In this document: positions 6,391 to 13,807 of the stretch, piece after piece
Layout: the number at the start of each line of letters is the position of its first letter
How positions within the stretch are numbered: position 1 is the first letter of the stretch
From: Gemmatimonadota bacterium
GTDB taxonomy: Bacteria; Gemmatimonadota; Gemmatimonadetes; Longimicrobiales; Longimicrobiaceae
DNA length: 15,800 bases
Assembly: GCA_019348475.1 (NCBI GenBank)
Contig: JAHWJJ010000038.1
Location: forward strand, 1 to 15,800
Direction of reading: 5' to 3'
Translations under genes and position numbers: made by a program
The notes under the pieces: model-generated
Told to the model about the DNA's origin: nothing
Database searches by the model: none
What the model saw: only the letters and a program-made list of their open reading frames with translations

Positions 6391-7188
6391 GTGACCGACC
6401 GACTGGATGCCTGGGGCGCCCTGGCCCGCCTGCGCGAGGCGGGCCCGCTGGTGCACTGCATCACCAACTACGTGGCGATGGACGTCACGGCCAACGCGCT
6501 GCTGGCCATCGGCGCCTCGCCCGCCATGGTGCACGCCAACGAGGAGGTGGAGGACTTCGTCTCCATCTCAAGCGCCCTGGTGGTGAACATCGGCACCCTG
6601 TCGCCCGCGTGGGTGCAGGCGATGGAGCGCGCGGCGGACCGGGCGGTGGCGCGGGGAACGCCGTGGGTGCTGGACCCGGTGGGGGCCGGCGCCACCGCGT
6701 ACCGCACCCGCACCGCGCGCGACCTGGCCGGCCGCCATCCGTCCGTGATCCGCGGCAACGCGTCGGAGATCCTGAGCCTGGCCGGCGAGGTGGGCGGCAC
6801 CCGCGGCGTGGACAGCACCCGCGGCGCGGGCGAGGCCAGCGGGGTGGCGCGCGAGCTGGCGCGCGGCCTGGGGTCCGTGGTCGCCGTCACGGGCCAGGTG
6901 GATTACGTCACCGACGGCCGGCGTTCGCTCGCCGTGGAGCACGGCCACCCCATGATGACGCGGGTGACCGCGCTCGGCTGCGCGCTGGCCGGCATCACCG
7001 GCGCCTTTCTCGCCGTGGAGCCGGAGCCGCTGCGGGCCGCGGCGTACGCCCTGGCGCTGTTCGGCCTGGCCGGCGAGATGGCGGCGACCGGCGCCATCGG
7101 TCCCGGGACGTTGAGGGTGCGGATCGTCGATGCGCTCCACGTCCTTGACACCCTCCCCCAGCGCGAAATTCGCATCCATGAGGTTTGA
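6391..7188 (+). CDS. thiM: Hydroxyethylthiazole kinase (EC 2.7.1.50)
   Basis: 265 residues, the normal length. ThiM phosphorylates 4-methyl-5-(2-hydroxyethyl)thiazole with ATP, the salvage entry to the thiazole half of thiamine phosphate. Family motifs in order: HCITNYVAMDVTAN (22-35), GASPAMVHANEEVEDF (41-56), ALVVNIGTL (62-70), LDPVGAGAT (94-102), RGNASEIL (121-128), VTGQVDYVTDG (166-176) and TALGCALAGITGAF (193-206). The last of these is the site of the family's active-site Cys, here Cys197. I chose the GTG at 6391: it begins just ahead of the conserved domain, and the in-frame sequence upstream overlaps the divergent DUF411 gene and lacks protein character. The ribosome binding site is weak. 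Unusually for thiM, no other thiamine gene (thiD, thiE) adjoins it here. Confidence 0.93.
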   Translation: MTDRLDAWGALARLREAGPLVHCITNYVAMDVTANALLAIGASPAMVHANEEVEDFVSISSALVVNIGTLSPAWVQAMERAADRAVARGTPWVLDPVGAGATAYRTRTARDLAGRHPSVIRGNASEILSLAGEVGGTRGVDSTRGAGEASGVARELARGLGSVVAVTGQVDYVTDGRRSLAVEHGHPMMTRVTALGCALAGITGAFLAVEPEPLRAAAYALALFGLAGEMAATGAIGPGTLRVRIVDALHVLDTLPQREIRIHEV

Positions 7189-7214
7189 GGCCGCGACGCA
7201 GCGGGCTTGCCGCG

Positions 7215-7229
7215 CGGCTTCTGAAGCCG
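7215..7229. repeat. Palindrome CGGCTTC-T-GAAGCCG after thiM
   Basis: A perfect 7-bp inverted repeat with a single central base lies 27 bases after the thiM stop. The plus-strand 3' flank (GAGCACC) has no T-tract, so it is a poor intrinsic terminator; it could be an operator or a repeat remnant. A similar GCGGCTTCAGCCGC lies near 2495. Confidence 0.35.
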
Positions 7230-7338
7230 GAGCACCTCCGCGAAGTTCCTTGATCCATGCAGCCGGCAGCGGTCCCAGGCGTGGCGTGCGCCTCCGCCCG
7301 TTGCCGCTTCGTGCGTCTATCGACTTTTCGAAAGCACA

Positions 7339-8418
7339 GTGACCTTTCTGCTGGCCATTCTGGGGCTGGGCCTGCTGGTGGGCGGGGCCGAACTGCTGGT
7401 GCGGGGCGCGGCCGGCCTGGCGGGCGCCGCCGGGATCACGCCGCTGGTGATCGGATTAACGGTCGTGGCGGCGGGGACCAGCGCGCCGGAGCTGGCCGTG
7501 AGCCTGCAGGGGGCGCTGAGCGGCCGTCCGGACCTGGCCGTGGGCAACGTGGTGGGGAGCAACCTTGCCAACGTGCTGCTGATCCTGGGCGCCTCGGCCC
7601 TGATCGCGCCCCTCACCGTCTCGCGCCAGGTGGTGCGGGTGGACGTGCCGCTGATGATCGGCGCGTCCCTGCTGCTGGTGGTGCTGGCGGAAGACGGCCG
7701 GGTGGGCCGGCTGGATGGCCTGCTGCTGGTGGCGGGGATCGTGAGCTACGTGGTCCTGCAGATCCGCCTGGGCCGCCGCGGTGCCGCCGTCGGGCCGGCG
7801 GTGGATGCGCCCCCGCCCGTCCGCGGCGGCTGGCCCGCCCAGGTGGCGCTGGTGGTGGTGGGGCTGGGGCTGCTGGTGCTGGGCGCGCGCTGGCTGGTGA
7901 ACGGCGCGGTGGCCGGCGCGCAGGCCATGGGCGTCAGCGAACTGGTGATCGGCCTTACCGTGGTCGCCGTCGGCACGTCCATGCCGGAGATCGCGACCGC
8001 GCTGCTGGCCACCTTCCGCGGCCAGCGCGACCTGGCCATCGGCAACGTCGTGGGGAGCAACATCTTCAACCTGCTCGCCATCCTGGGCCTCTCCGCCGTC
8101 GTCTCGCCGGGGGGGCTGCCGGTGGCGCACGCGGCGGCCGCCTTCGACATTCCGGTGATGGTGGCCGCGGCCGTGGCGTGCCTTCCCATCGCCTTTACCG
8201 GCTACGTGATCGCGCGGTGGGAGGGCGGGCTGTTCCTGGGGCTCTACGTCGCTTACACCGTCTACGTGGTCCTGAACGCCACCGAGCACGACGCTCTCCC
8301 CGCGTACAGCACCGTCATGGGCGCCTTCGTCCTCCCCCTGGCCGCCGCCACCCTGCTGGTGCTGGCGCTGAACGCATACCGCCGGCAGCGCGGCCCGGGC
8401 CCGTCCCCGGGCGGCTGA
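7339..8418 (+). CDS. Calcium/sodium antiporter, YrbG family (CaCA superfamily)
   Basis: 359 residues with about ten hydrophobic helices. The two inverted alpha-repeats that form the ion path are clear: GLTVVAAGTSAPELAVSL (39-56) with GNVVGSNLANVLLILG (69-84), and GLTVVAVGTSMPEIATAL (205-222) with GNVVGSNIFNLLAILG (235-250). They carry the family's acidic residues Glu51 and Glu217 and the Asn of GNVVGSN. A polar loop around 144-166 separates the halves. The family exchanges Na+ (or H+/K+ in some members) for Ca2+ across the cytoplasmic membrane. The GTG at 7339 is the natural start because the first helix follows at once; the ribosome binding site is poor (GAAAG). 150 bases separate it from thiM, so co-transcription is possible but not evident. 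Confidence 0.9.
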   Translation: MTFLLAILGLGLLVGGAELLVRGAAGLAGAAGITPLVIGLTVVAAGTSAPELAVSLQGALSGRPDLAVGNVVGSNLANVLLILGASALIAPLTVSRQVVRVDVPLMIGASLLLVVLAEDGRVGRLDGLLLVAGIVSYVVLQIRLGRRGAAVGPAVDAPPPVRGGWPAQVALVVVGLGLLVLGARWLVNGAVAGAQAMGVSELVIGLTVVAVGTSMPEIATALLATFRGQRDLAIGNVVGSNIFNLLAILGLSAVVSPGGLPVAHAAAAFDIPVMVAAAVACLPIAFTGYVIARWEGGLFLGLYVAYTVYVVLNATEHDALPAYSTVMGAFVLPLAAATLLVLALNAYRRQRGPGPSPGG

Positions 8419-8424
8419 GCCGTT

Positions 8425-8450
8425 CGGCCCGGCCACAGGGGCCGTTCCGT
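8425..8450 (+). terminator. Probable weak intrinsic terminator of the antiporter gene
   Basis: CGGCCC (8425-8430) pairs with GGGCCG (8439-8444) around an 8-base loop, followed by TTCCGTTCATCTCT. It starts 7 bases after the stop codon. The stem is only six pairs, all G-C, and the tail is interrupted. Confidence 0.4.
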
Positions 8451-8673
8451 TCATCTCTAATCCCGATTCGCCGCGCCCGCCATCTCCTCCTCCTGTGCCG
8501 CCAGAGGAGGTGCTCATCGCGACGTGGCGGGTTACCTGCGTGGGTGCTGCTGAGTCCGCGGGAAGCGATGCGGGGCGTTCGACCACTTGCGTACCGTCCG
8601 TGGCGCCAATGCTGCGCATGCATGTGTGGCTTGCGTGGCACGCGCTCTCGGTGTGAACTTTCCAGGAGGTCAA

Positions 8674-8955
8674 ATGGATTCCACCCCGGACGGAGAGGGG
8701 AAAATGCCTGCTGCAGCGCCAACTGAGCCTGGAGCGCGGCCGAGCTACCAGATCGACGAAGACGGCAACGACCTGATCGTCCGTGTTCCGAAGTCGCTGG
8801 CAACGCGTGAGCGAGTGTCCCGGTTTCTTGATTGGCTGGAGTTCGAACAATTGCGCAGCCGGAGCCAATTGACCGAGGAAGACGCCGCCGAACTCGCCGC
8901 CGAGGTAAAGCATGCGGTGTGGGAGAGGAACCGGTTTCGCGCCGGGCCGCCGTGA
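8674..8955 (+). CDS. Putative antitoxin of a PIN-domain toxin module
   Basis: 93 residues from ATG 8674, with a near-perfect AGGAGG ribosome binding site 5-10 bases upstream. I do not recognise a named family. The N-terminal 25 residues are polar and disordered-looking; a short strand follows (NDLIVRVPKSLA, 32-43), then helices rich in Arg/Glu (RERVSRFLDWLEFEQL, 45-60; LTEEDAAELAAEVKHAVWERNRF, 66-88). A short strand plus helices, a small soluble product and the position directly before a PIN gene are what one expects of a type II antitoxin; function is inferred from position, not homology. The stop codon overlaps the start of the next gene (GTGA), implying coupled translation. Base composition is somewhat less GC-rich than the neighbours, compatible with transfer. 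An in-frame ATG at 8704 is a poorer alternative start. Confidence 0.65.
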   Translation: MDSTPDGEGKMPAAAPTEPGARPSYQIDEDGNDLIVRVPKSLATRERVSRFLDWLEFEQLRSRSQLTEEDAAELAAEVKHAVWERNRFRAGPP

Positions 8956-9371
8956 CGGACGGCGGCGAGCCCGTCGTCGTCGACACAAACATTCTCTTTT
9001 CAGCGCTGCTCCGTGCCGACACCGTGTTTGCGCAGGTGCTCTTCCATGCGCCACGGACGTTCTTCATCTGTGAAACCACCCTCGCGGAACTCTTCCGCCG
9101 CAAAGACAAGCTGATGCGGCGGACGCGGATGGACGAGGCTGCGCTCGTTCGCAGTTATCACCTGCTGCTGAAACGGGTCGAGGTCTCGAAGGAAGATCGT
9201 ATCCCCGCTCAATTCTGGTCGCGGGCAAGAACGTTGTGCGCAGGTCTGGACGCTGACGACGAGCCGCAGATCGCGCTCACACTCGCCCTGCACGGTCTGC
9301 TCTGGACCGGCGACAAGGTGCTGAAGACGGGCCTGATAGCGAGGGGCTTCGACCGCTTCTTCATCCCCTGA
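8952..9371 (+). CDS. PIN-domain ribonuclease, probable toxin (PIN_2-like)
   Basis: 139 residues. The start is GTG 8952, overlapping the upstream stop codon by the GTGA tetranucleotide. The protein is a complete PIN domain: VVVDTNILFSALL (8-20, Asp11), a conserved acidic residue in ETTLAELFRRKDKL (41-54, Glu46), LDADDEPQIALTLAL (99-113, Asp102/103) and LLWTGDKVL (116-124, Asp121). These four acidic positions bind the divalent metals used for RNA cleavage in PIN nucleases such as VapC. The DTNILFSALL start and the late WTGDK signature fit the PIN_2 group, as far as I can tell by eye. With the preceding small gene it forms a toxin-antitoxin-like pair: the free toxin would cut RNA and stop growth, the partner would neutralise it. 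The RNA target is unknown. Confidence 0.85.
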   Translation: MTDGGEPVVVDTNILFSALLRADTVFAQVLFHAPRTFFICETTLAELFRRKDKLMRRTRMDEAALVRSYHLLLKRVEVSKEDRIPAQFWSRARTLCAGLDADDEPQIALTLALHGLLWTGDKVLKTGLIARGFDRFFIP

Positions 9372-9424
9372 CGCGGCGCGGCGTAGCGGACTCCCGGGCC
9401 GACGGAACGCGGATGCGGGGGCGC

Positions 9425-9438
9425 GGCCCCAAAGGGCC
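9425..9438 (+). terminator. Terminator-like hairpin after the PIN gene
   Basis: GGCCC-CAAA-GGGCC (9425-9438) forms a tight hairpin flanked by GGGG and CCCC runs that could extend it imperfectly. There is no T-tract, so it is at best weak. It lies between the PIN gene and the Gly/Arg/Tyr-rich gene and suggests they are separate transcripts. Confidence 0.3.
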
Positions 9439-9631
9439 GGGCCCCGCCGCCATCCATCGGAAAAGCTGATCGAGCGCCTTCGTAGCGCGCGCGGCGGTGG
9501 CGGCGTCCATCCCGCCGCCTCCGCTGATCGTCCGTCTTCGCCGGACCGAGCGTTTGCCGGCCCGGGTGGAACGGCCGTTGCTGCCTCTATGCCGCCCTTA
9601 CGGACGCAACCTGCGCGACGAGAGGTGGACG

Positions 9632-10294
9632 ATGCGGTACGACCAGGGATATGGACGGCACGGCGGGTGGGAGATGCGGATGGAGGACGGCGGGCATGGC
9701 TACGACGGCGGCTTCCGCGACCCGGGCCGGCGAAGCCGCGGCGGGCCGGCGGAGCGGCCGTGGGTGGGCGGATACCGCGACGGCTACCAGGGCGGCTCCG
9801 GCGGATACGCCGTCGGCACCACCGGGCCCCTGTACGCCGACACCCGCGGCTACGCCGGCGACTTTCACGAGCGCGGCTACCGGCGCCCGCGCGGCGCCCG
9901 CCCCGTGGACGGCCGCGGCACCGTGCGGCTGCGGGGGAGCGCGCGCGACCTGGACCCCTCCTTCGGCCGCGGCGAGCACGGCGACACCTTCGCCTACAAC
10001 GACGAGGCCGGCGGCACCGGCTTCGGCGGGCCGGGCGGCGCGCGGGGCGGCACCGGCCGGGGCGGCCGTTACGACCGCGAGCATGGTGGCGGATACGACC
10101 GCGGGATGCGCGGCGGCGGGGGCTCGGGCGACCCGCGGGAGTTCCAGAACGAGGGCCGGCCCGAGGACTATCACCCGCGCTACTCGCCCGTGGGCGGCAC
10201 CTACGCGCCCATGGGTGGATCGTACCTGGCCGGTCCTCCGCCGCGCCCGCTGCGCGACCCCCGGTGGACCAGCGAACGCACCCGCTGGTTCTGA
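9632..10294 (+). CDS. Gly/Arg/Tyr-rich intrinsically disordered protein, unknown function
   Basis: 220 residues from ATG 9632, preceded by GAGGTGG; codon choice supports this frame over the longer overlapping frames. The protein is low in complexity from end to end: glycine, arginine, tyrosine and aspartate dominate, with many Y-D/R and R-G-G steps (GYDGGFRD, GGYRDGYQGG, GGRYDREHGGGYDRGMRGGG). I find no lysine, cysteine or isoleucine. There is no signal peptide, membrane helix or recognisable domain; the C-terminus is Pro/Arg/Trp-rich (RPLRDPRWTSERTRWF). I know of no close family. The composition resembles RGG/YG sticker-and-spacer proteins that bind RNA or form condensates, which is an analogy only. 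A strong terminator at 10442 suggests a single-gene transcript. Confidence 0.7.
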   Translation: MRYDQGYGRHGGWEMRMEDGGHGYDGGFRDPGRRSRGGPAERPWVGGYRDGYQGGSGGYAVGTTGPLYADTRGYAGDFHERGYRRPRGARPVDGRGTVRLRGSARDLDPSFGRGEHGDTFAYNDEAGGTGFGGPGGARGGTGRGGRYDREHGGGYDRGMRGGGGSGDPREFQNEGRPEDYHPRYSPVGGTYAPMGGSYLAGPPPRPLRDPRWTSERTRWF

Positions 10295-10441
10295 CCCCCG
10301 CCACCACGACCGCGTCCCGGCGAGGCGAGAGGACGCGCCGATCGGATTCTCCCCCTCGGCCGGCCAACGTGGCCGGGGGAGGGGGCGCGGGGGAATCCGG
10401 GCAAGGAGGTCGGGCCGCCGGCATCGCGCGCGGACCATGGT

Positions 10442-10483
10442 GGGGCGCCGGGGACCCTCCGGCGCCCCTTCTTGGTGCTCTTG
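10442..10483 (+). terminator. Intrinsic terminator after the Gly/Arg/Tyr-rich gene
   Basis: A perfect 10-bp stem GGGGCGCCGG (10442-10451) / CCGGCGCCCC (10459-10468) with a 7-base loop is followed directly by TTCTTGGTGCTCTT. It lies about 150 bases after the stop codon, on the plus strand. Confidence 0.65.
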
Positions 10484-10533
10484 CGCCTCCGCGTCCGGGC
10501 CGTCCGCCCCGCGCCGCACCCTCGTCCCTCCGA

Positions 10534-10557
10534 ACGTTTCCTCGCGGAACGAAACGT
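10534..10557. promoter_or_regulatory. Inverted repeat ACGTTTC-N10-GAAACGT, candidate operator
   Basis: ACGTTTC (10534-10540) and GAAACGT (10551-10557) are perfect inverted copies with a 10-base spacer, which itself can pair internally (TTCC/GGAA). The half-site spacing suits a dimeric regulator, and it lies 124 bases before the kinase-like gene. No regulator is identified. Confidence 0.3.
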
Positions 10558-10680
10558 GCTTGCCTGCGGCCAAAGCGCGGGCCTTCGCGGCCGGCTCTCA
10601 TCGATCCGCGGCGCCGGCCCCCGTGGCAGGCGGCCCTCCGGCCGTACCGACAGCCGGCGCCCCGACGTGAAACGCATGCC

Positions 10681-11358
10681 TTGAGCGAATCCATCCGCAC
10701 CGACGTCTCCGGCGCCGCGCTGGCCGTCGCCGATCCCCTGCAGGTACGCGCCAACAAGCTCGACCTGCTGGAGCGGCTGGCCGACGCCCTTGCCCACGAG
10801 ATCAAGAACCCGCTGCACTCCATGGTCATCAACCTGGAGGTGCTCAAGCGGCGGCTCTCGCGCCCGCCCGGCGAGGGCGGCGACGTGCTGCGCTACGCCA
10901 CGGTGCTGGGCGAAGAGCTGGAGCGGGTGAACCAGCGCATCGAGCTGCTGCTGCGCCTGTCGCGCCCCGAGCGCACCGGGCCCGAGGAAACCACGCTGGA
11001 CGAGCTGCTGGACGAGGTGATGGAGCTGGTGACCGTGGAGGCGCGGCACCGCGAGGCGCGCGTGGAGTATCAGCCCGGAGACCGTATGGCGCGCGTGCGG
11101 CTGGGGCGCCAGGCCGCCAGGCAGATCATCCTGAACCTGGTGCTGGATGCGCTGGACGGGCTGCGCGGCGGCGACACGCTGCGCATCGCCGTGCGCGACG
11201 AGGACGGGCGCGCGGTGATGACCGTGACCGGCCCTGCGTCGTCAGATGGGGGCGAGCGGCTGGCGGTGGCCGCCGCGCTGGCCGAGGCCGTGGGCGGACG
11301 CGTGGACGCCGACGGCACCGAGCGAACCCTGGCGCTGCCGTCCGGCCCCACCCGATAA
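10681..11358 (+). CDS. Short cytosolic histidine-kinase-like protein with degenerate ATPase domain
   Basis: 225 residues from TTG 10681; the in-frame sequence upstream is not protein-like and no ATG or GTG fits, so TTG is the best start. Residues 25-95 form a DHp/HisKA two-helix region with a perfect H-box, LADALAHEIKNPL (33-45, phospho-acceptor His39), of the NtrB type. The C-terminal part aligns with HATPase_c, but key residues are missing. The N-box reads QIILNLVLDALDGL (148-161), with Asp156 in place of the Mg-ATP-binding Asn, and the DxGxG (G1) box is absent (VTGPASSDGGERLAVAAAL). Only the final AEAVGGRV looks normal. EnvZ with the equivalent Asn-to-Asp change is known to lose autokinase but keep phosphatase activity. 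So this is probably a phosphatase or phosphotransfer partner of the next gene's regulator, 102 bases downstream. No sensor domain or membrane segment. Confidence 0.8.
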   Translation: MSESIRTDVSGAALAVADPLQVRANKLDLLERLADALAHEIKNPLHSMVINLEVLKRRLSRPPGEGGDVLRYATVLGEELERVNQRIELLLRLSRPERTGPEETTLDELLDEVMELVTVEARHREARVEYQPGDRMARVRLGRQAARQIILNLVLDALDGLRGGDTLRIAVRDEDGRAVMTVTGPASSDGGERLAVAAALAEAVGGRVDADGTERTLALPSGPTR

Positions 11359-11388
11359 GCAGGGCCTACGTGCTGTTCCGCCAACGGG

Positions 11389-11418
11389 TTGACCGCGGGT
11401 TGCGGTCGCCCGTATCTT
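11389..11418 (+). promoter_or_regulatory. Sigma70-type promoter of the sigma54 activator gene
   Basis: TTGACC (11389-11394) and TATCTT (11413-11418) are separated by 18 bases, 42 bases before the ATG at 11461. This is the best -35/-10 pair in the window. It lies after the kinase-like gene, so the activator can be expressed without it. Confidence 0.55.
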
Positions 11419-11460
11419 GATGGGTTGCGCAAACGTTCAATCCCCGGACCGAATACGGGC

Positions 11461-12828
<1,368 letters not shown>

Positions 12829-12851
12829 CGCCGCGTCGGCGTGTTCGATCG

Positions 12852-12893
12852 AAAGCCGCGCACCGGAGCCTCCGGTGCGCGGCTTTTCTCGTT
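12852..12893 (+). terminator. Strong intrinsic terminator of the sigma54 activator gene
   Basis: A perfect 16-bp stem AAAGCCGCGCACCGGA (12852-12867) / TCCGGTGCGCGGCTTT (12871-12886) with a 3-base loop runs into TTCTCGTT. It begins 24 bases after the stop codon and may work in both directions because the other arm provides A/T residues. Confidence 0.85.
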
Positions 12894-12963
12894 CGGGCTG
12901 GACCGGCAGGGTGGAGGATGAAACGCCCGAATCATGGATCTCCGGGCGCCGACGGAGGATCTA

Positions 12964-13009
12964 CTCGCAGCCTGCGGGCGCGGGTCGCCCGCGTGCGGCA
13001 GGCTGCGAG
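12964..13009. repeat. Large nested stem-loop in intergenic DNA
   Basis: Outer arms CTCGCAGCCTGC (12964-12975) and GCAGGCTGCGAG (12998-13009) are perfect over 12 bp. Alternatively a shorter outer stem encloses an inner GCGGGCG/CGCCCGC stem (12974-12980 and 12986-12992). It has no T-tract, so it is not a classic terminator. Its left flank GGAGGATCTACTC resembles the tail of the repeat at 5417-5432. It could be a mobile repeat, a structured RNA or a recombination relic. Confidence 0.5.
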
Positions 13010-13046
13010 CGCGGGTGGCGTTTGATTGCCGTCTGGGAGGAACCGC

Positions 13047-13076
13047 TTGCTCCAGCGCCTTCGGTGTGAGAATATT
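13047..13076 (+). promoter_or_regulatory. Weak candidate promoter of the DUF6883/DUF4926 pair
   Basis: TTGCTC (13047-13052) and GAATAT (13070-13075) are 17 bases apart in the only AT-rich patch of this gap, 70 bases before the GTG at 13146. Each hexamer matches the sigma70 consensus at only three positions. Confidence 0.25.
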
Positions 13077-13145
13077 GCGCGGGTGGATGAGTCGCTGCGA
13101 AGGCGATCGACCCGCCGGCCAGCGGTTTTCGCAGGAGCTCCTCAG

Positions 13146-13487
13146 GTGCACCTACCCGGATCTGATCGTGCCGTCGTCGACCCGGCGAAGGTTCGCGATT
13201 ACCTGCTGTCTCCGGAGCACCCGGTCGGGCGCAGCAAGCCCCGCTTCTTTGCCGCACTCGGTTTCACTCGCTCCGCCTGGCCCGCATTCCGCGCGGTGCT
13301 TCTGGACGTCGCGGCCACCGGCCAGGCGGTGCCGGCTCTCGCAACGTCTCATGGCCAGAAGTACGAGGTGCATGCTACGATCCAGGGACCGTCCGGGCGC
13401 GAGGCACGGATCGTGACCATCTGGATCGTATTGAGCGGCGAGGACTTTCCGAGACTCGTGACCGCCTATCCGGGAGACACTGCATGA
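13146..13487 (+). CDS. DUF6883-like small protein
   Basis: 113 residues from GTG 13146, with AGGAG 9-13 bases upstream; the sequence from here (LPGSDRAVVDPAKVRDYLLSP) matches where I expect this family to begin. Conserved features by eye: VDPAKVRDYLLSPEHPVGRSK (11-31), a Phe/Gly segment FFAALGF (34-40), GQKYEVHATIQGPSGREARI (70-89) and the C-terminal TIWIVLSGEDFPRLVTAYP (91-109). Such proteins are small, soluble, alpha/beta, with the pattern HPVG-K then YxV...W(I)V...P-LVTAY; their biochemical role is not known to me. They are sometimes found beside DUF4926 genes, and in toxin/immunity settings. Here the stop codon overlaps the ATG of a DUF4926 gene (ATGA), so the two are translated together and probably act together. 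Confidence 0.75.
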   Translation: MHLPGSDRAVVDPAKVRDYLLSPEHPVGRSKPRFFAALGFTRSAWPAFRAVLLDVAATGQAVPALATSHGQKYEVHATIQGPSGREARIVTIWIVLSGEDFPRLVTAYPGDTA

Positions 13488-13720
13488 GCTTCAGCGAACT
13501 CGATACGGTGGTTCTGGTCCGCGACATGCCCGAAGCCGGCCTGCGGACGGGCGACCTTGGCGCGATCGTGCAGGTGTACGCCGACGACGCGGTGGAGGTG
13601 GAGTTCGTCACCGCTTCGGGAAGAACGCTTGCGCTCCAGACCCTCGCCTCGCGCGACCTGCGAATGGTCCGGGACGACGACCTGCTCGCCGTCAGGCCCG
13701 CGGCTCGCGGCGCGGCCTGA
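13484..13720 (+). CDS. DUF4926 small protein
   Basis: 78 residues, ATG 13484 overlapping the preceding stop by ATGA. The sequence fits DUF4926: ELDTVVLVRDMPEAGLRTGDLGAIVQVY (5-32), then VEVEFVTASGRTLALQTLASRDLRMV (37-62). The L-x-D-x-V-L-x-x-D-x-P-x-x-G-L-x-x-G-D-x-G-x-V pattern forms a small SH3-like beta barrel in related proteins. Its function is not known to me; coupling to DUF6883 suggests a two-protein complex, perhaps toxin-antitoxin or immunity-like, which is inference. The last ten residues (VRPAARGAA) look like an unconserved tail. Confidence 0.8.
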   Translation: MSFSELDTVVLVRDMPEAGLRTGDLGAIVQVYADDAVEVEFVTASGRTLALQTLASRDLRMVRDDDLLAVRPAARGAA

Positions 13721-13807
13721 GAAGCCGCCGCCACACGCCCGTCCCGTAGCCGCTTTTCGTCTACCGGCGCTCCGTGCACCGGTCCACACCTCCTCCTTCC
13801 GCACGCC

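Larger units (their letters stand above)
10295..10680. other. 386-base region between the disordered protein and the kinase-like gene
   Basis: No coding frame is convincing. The stretch contains a GC hairpin around GGCC-AACGT-GGCC (near 10363), the terminator at 10442-10483, and an inverted repeat ACGTTTC/GAAACGT (10534-10557) upstream of the kinase-like gene. No clear -10/-35 pair is seen for the latter. Confidence 0.55.
12829..13145. other. 317-base gene-free region between the activator and DUF6883 genes
   Basis: It contains the activator's terminator (12852-12893), a large nested inverted repeat (12964-13009) and a locally AT-richer patch with a possible promoter (13047-13076). I see no supported coding frame before 13146; the open frame running into DUF6883 from 13026 lacks protein character. 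Confidence 0.55.

Noticed and set aside
8636..8651. TGGCACG half-site upstream of the putative antitoxin
   Set aside because: It matches only the -24 half; there is no GC at the -12 position.
7456..9054. Long minus-strand open frame (532 codons) opposite the antiporter gene
   Set aside because: It is antisense to a clear CaCA transporter and reads as His/Gln/Gly-rich nonsense typical of shadow frames.
9000..10847. Very long minus-strand open frame (615 codons) across the PIN, disordered-protein and kinase genes
   Set aside because: It runs antisense to three better-supported genes and is an Arg/Ala/Gly-rich product of GC-rich codon bias with no domain.
13016..13030. Sigma54-like sequence TGGCGTTTGATTGCC before the DUF6883 gene
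   Set aside because: The GG-to-GC distance is 9 bases, not the required 10, so it should not work as a -24/-12 promoter.
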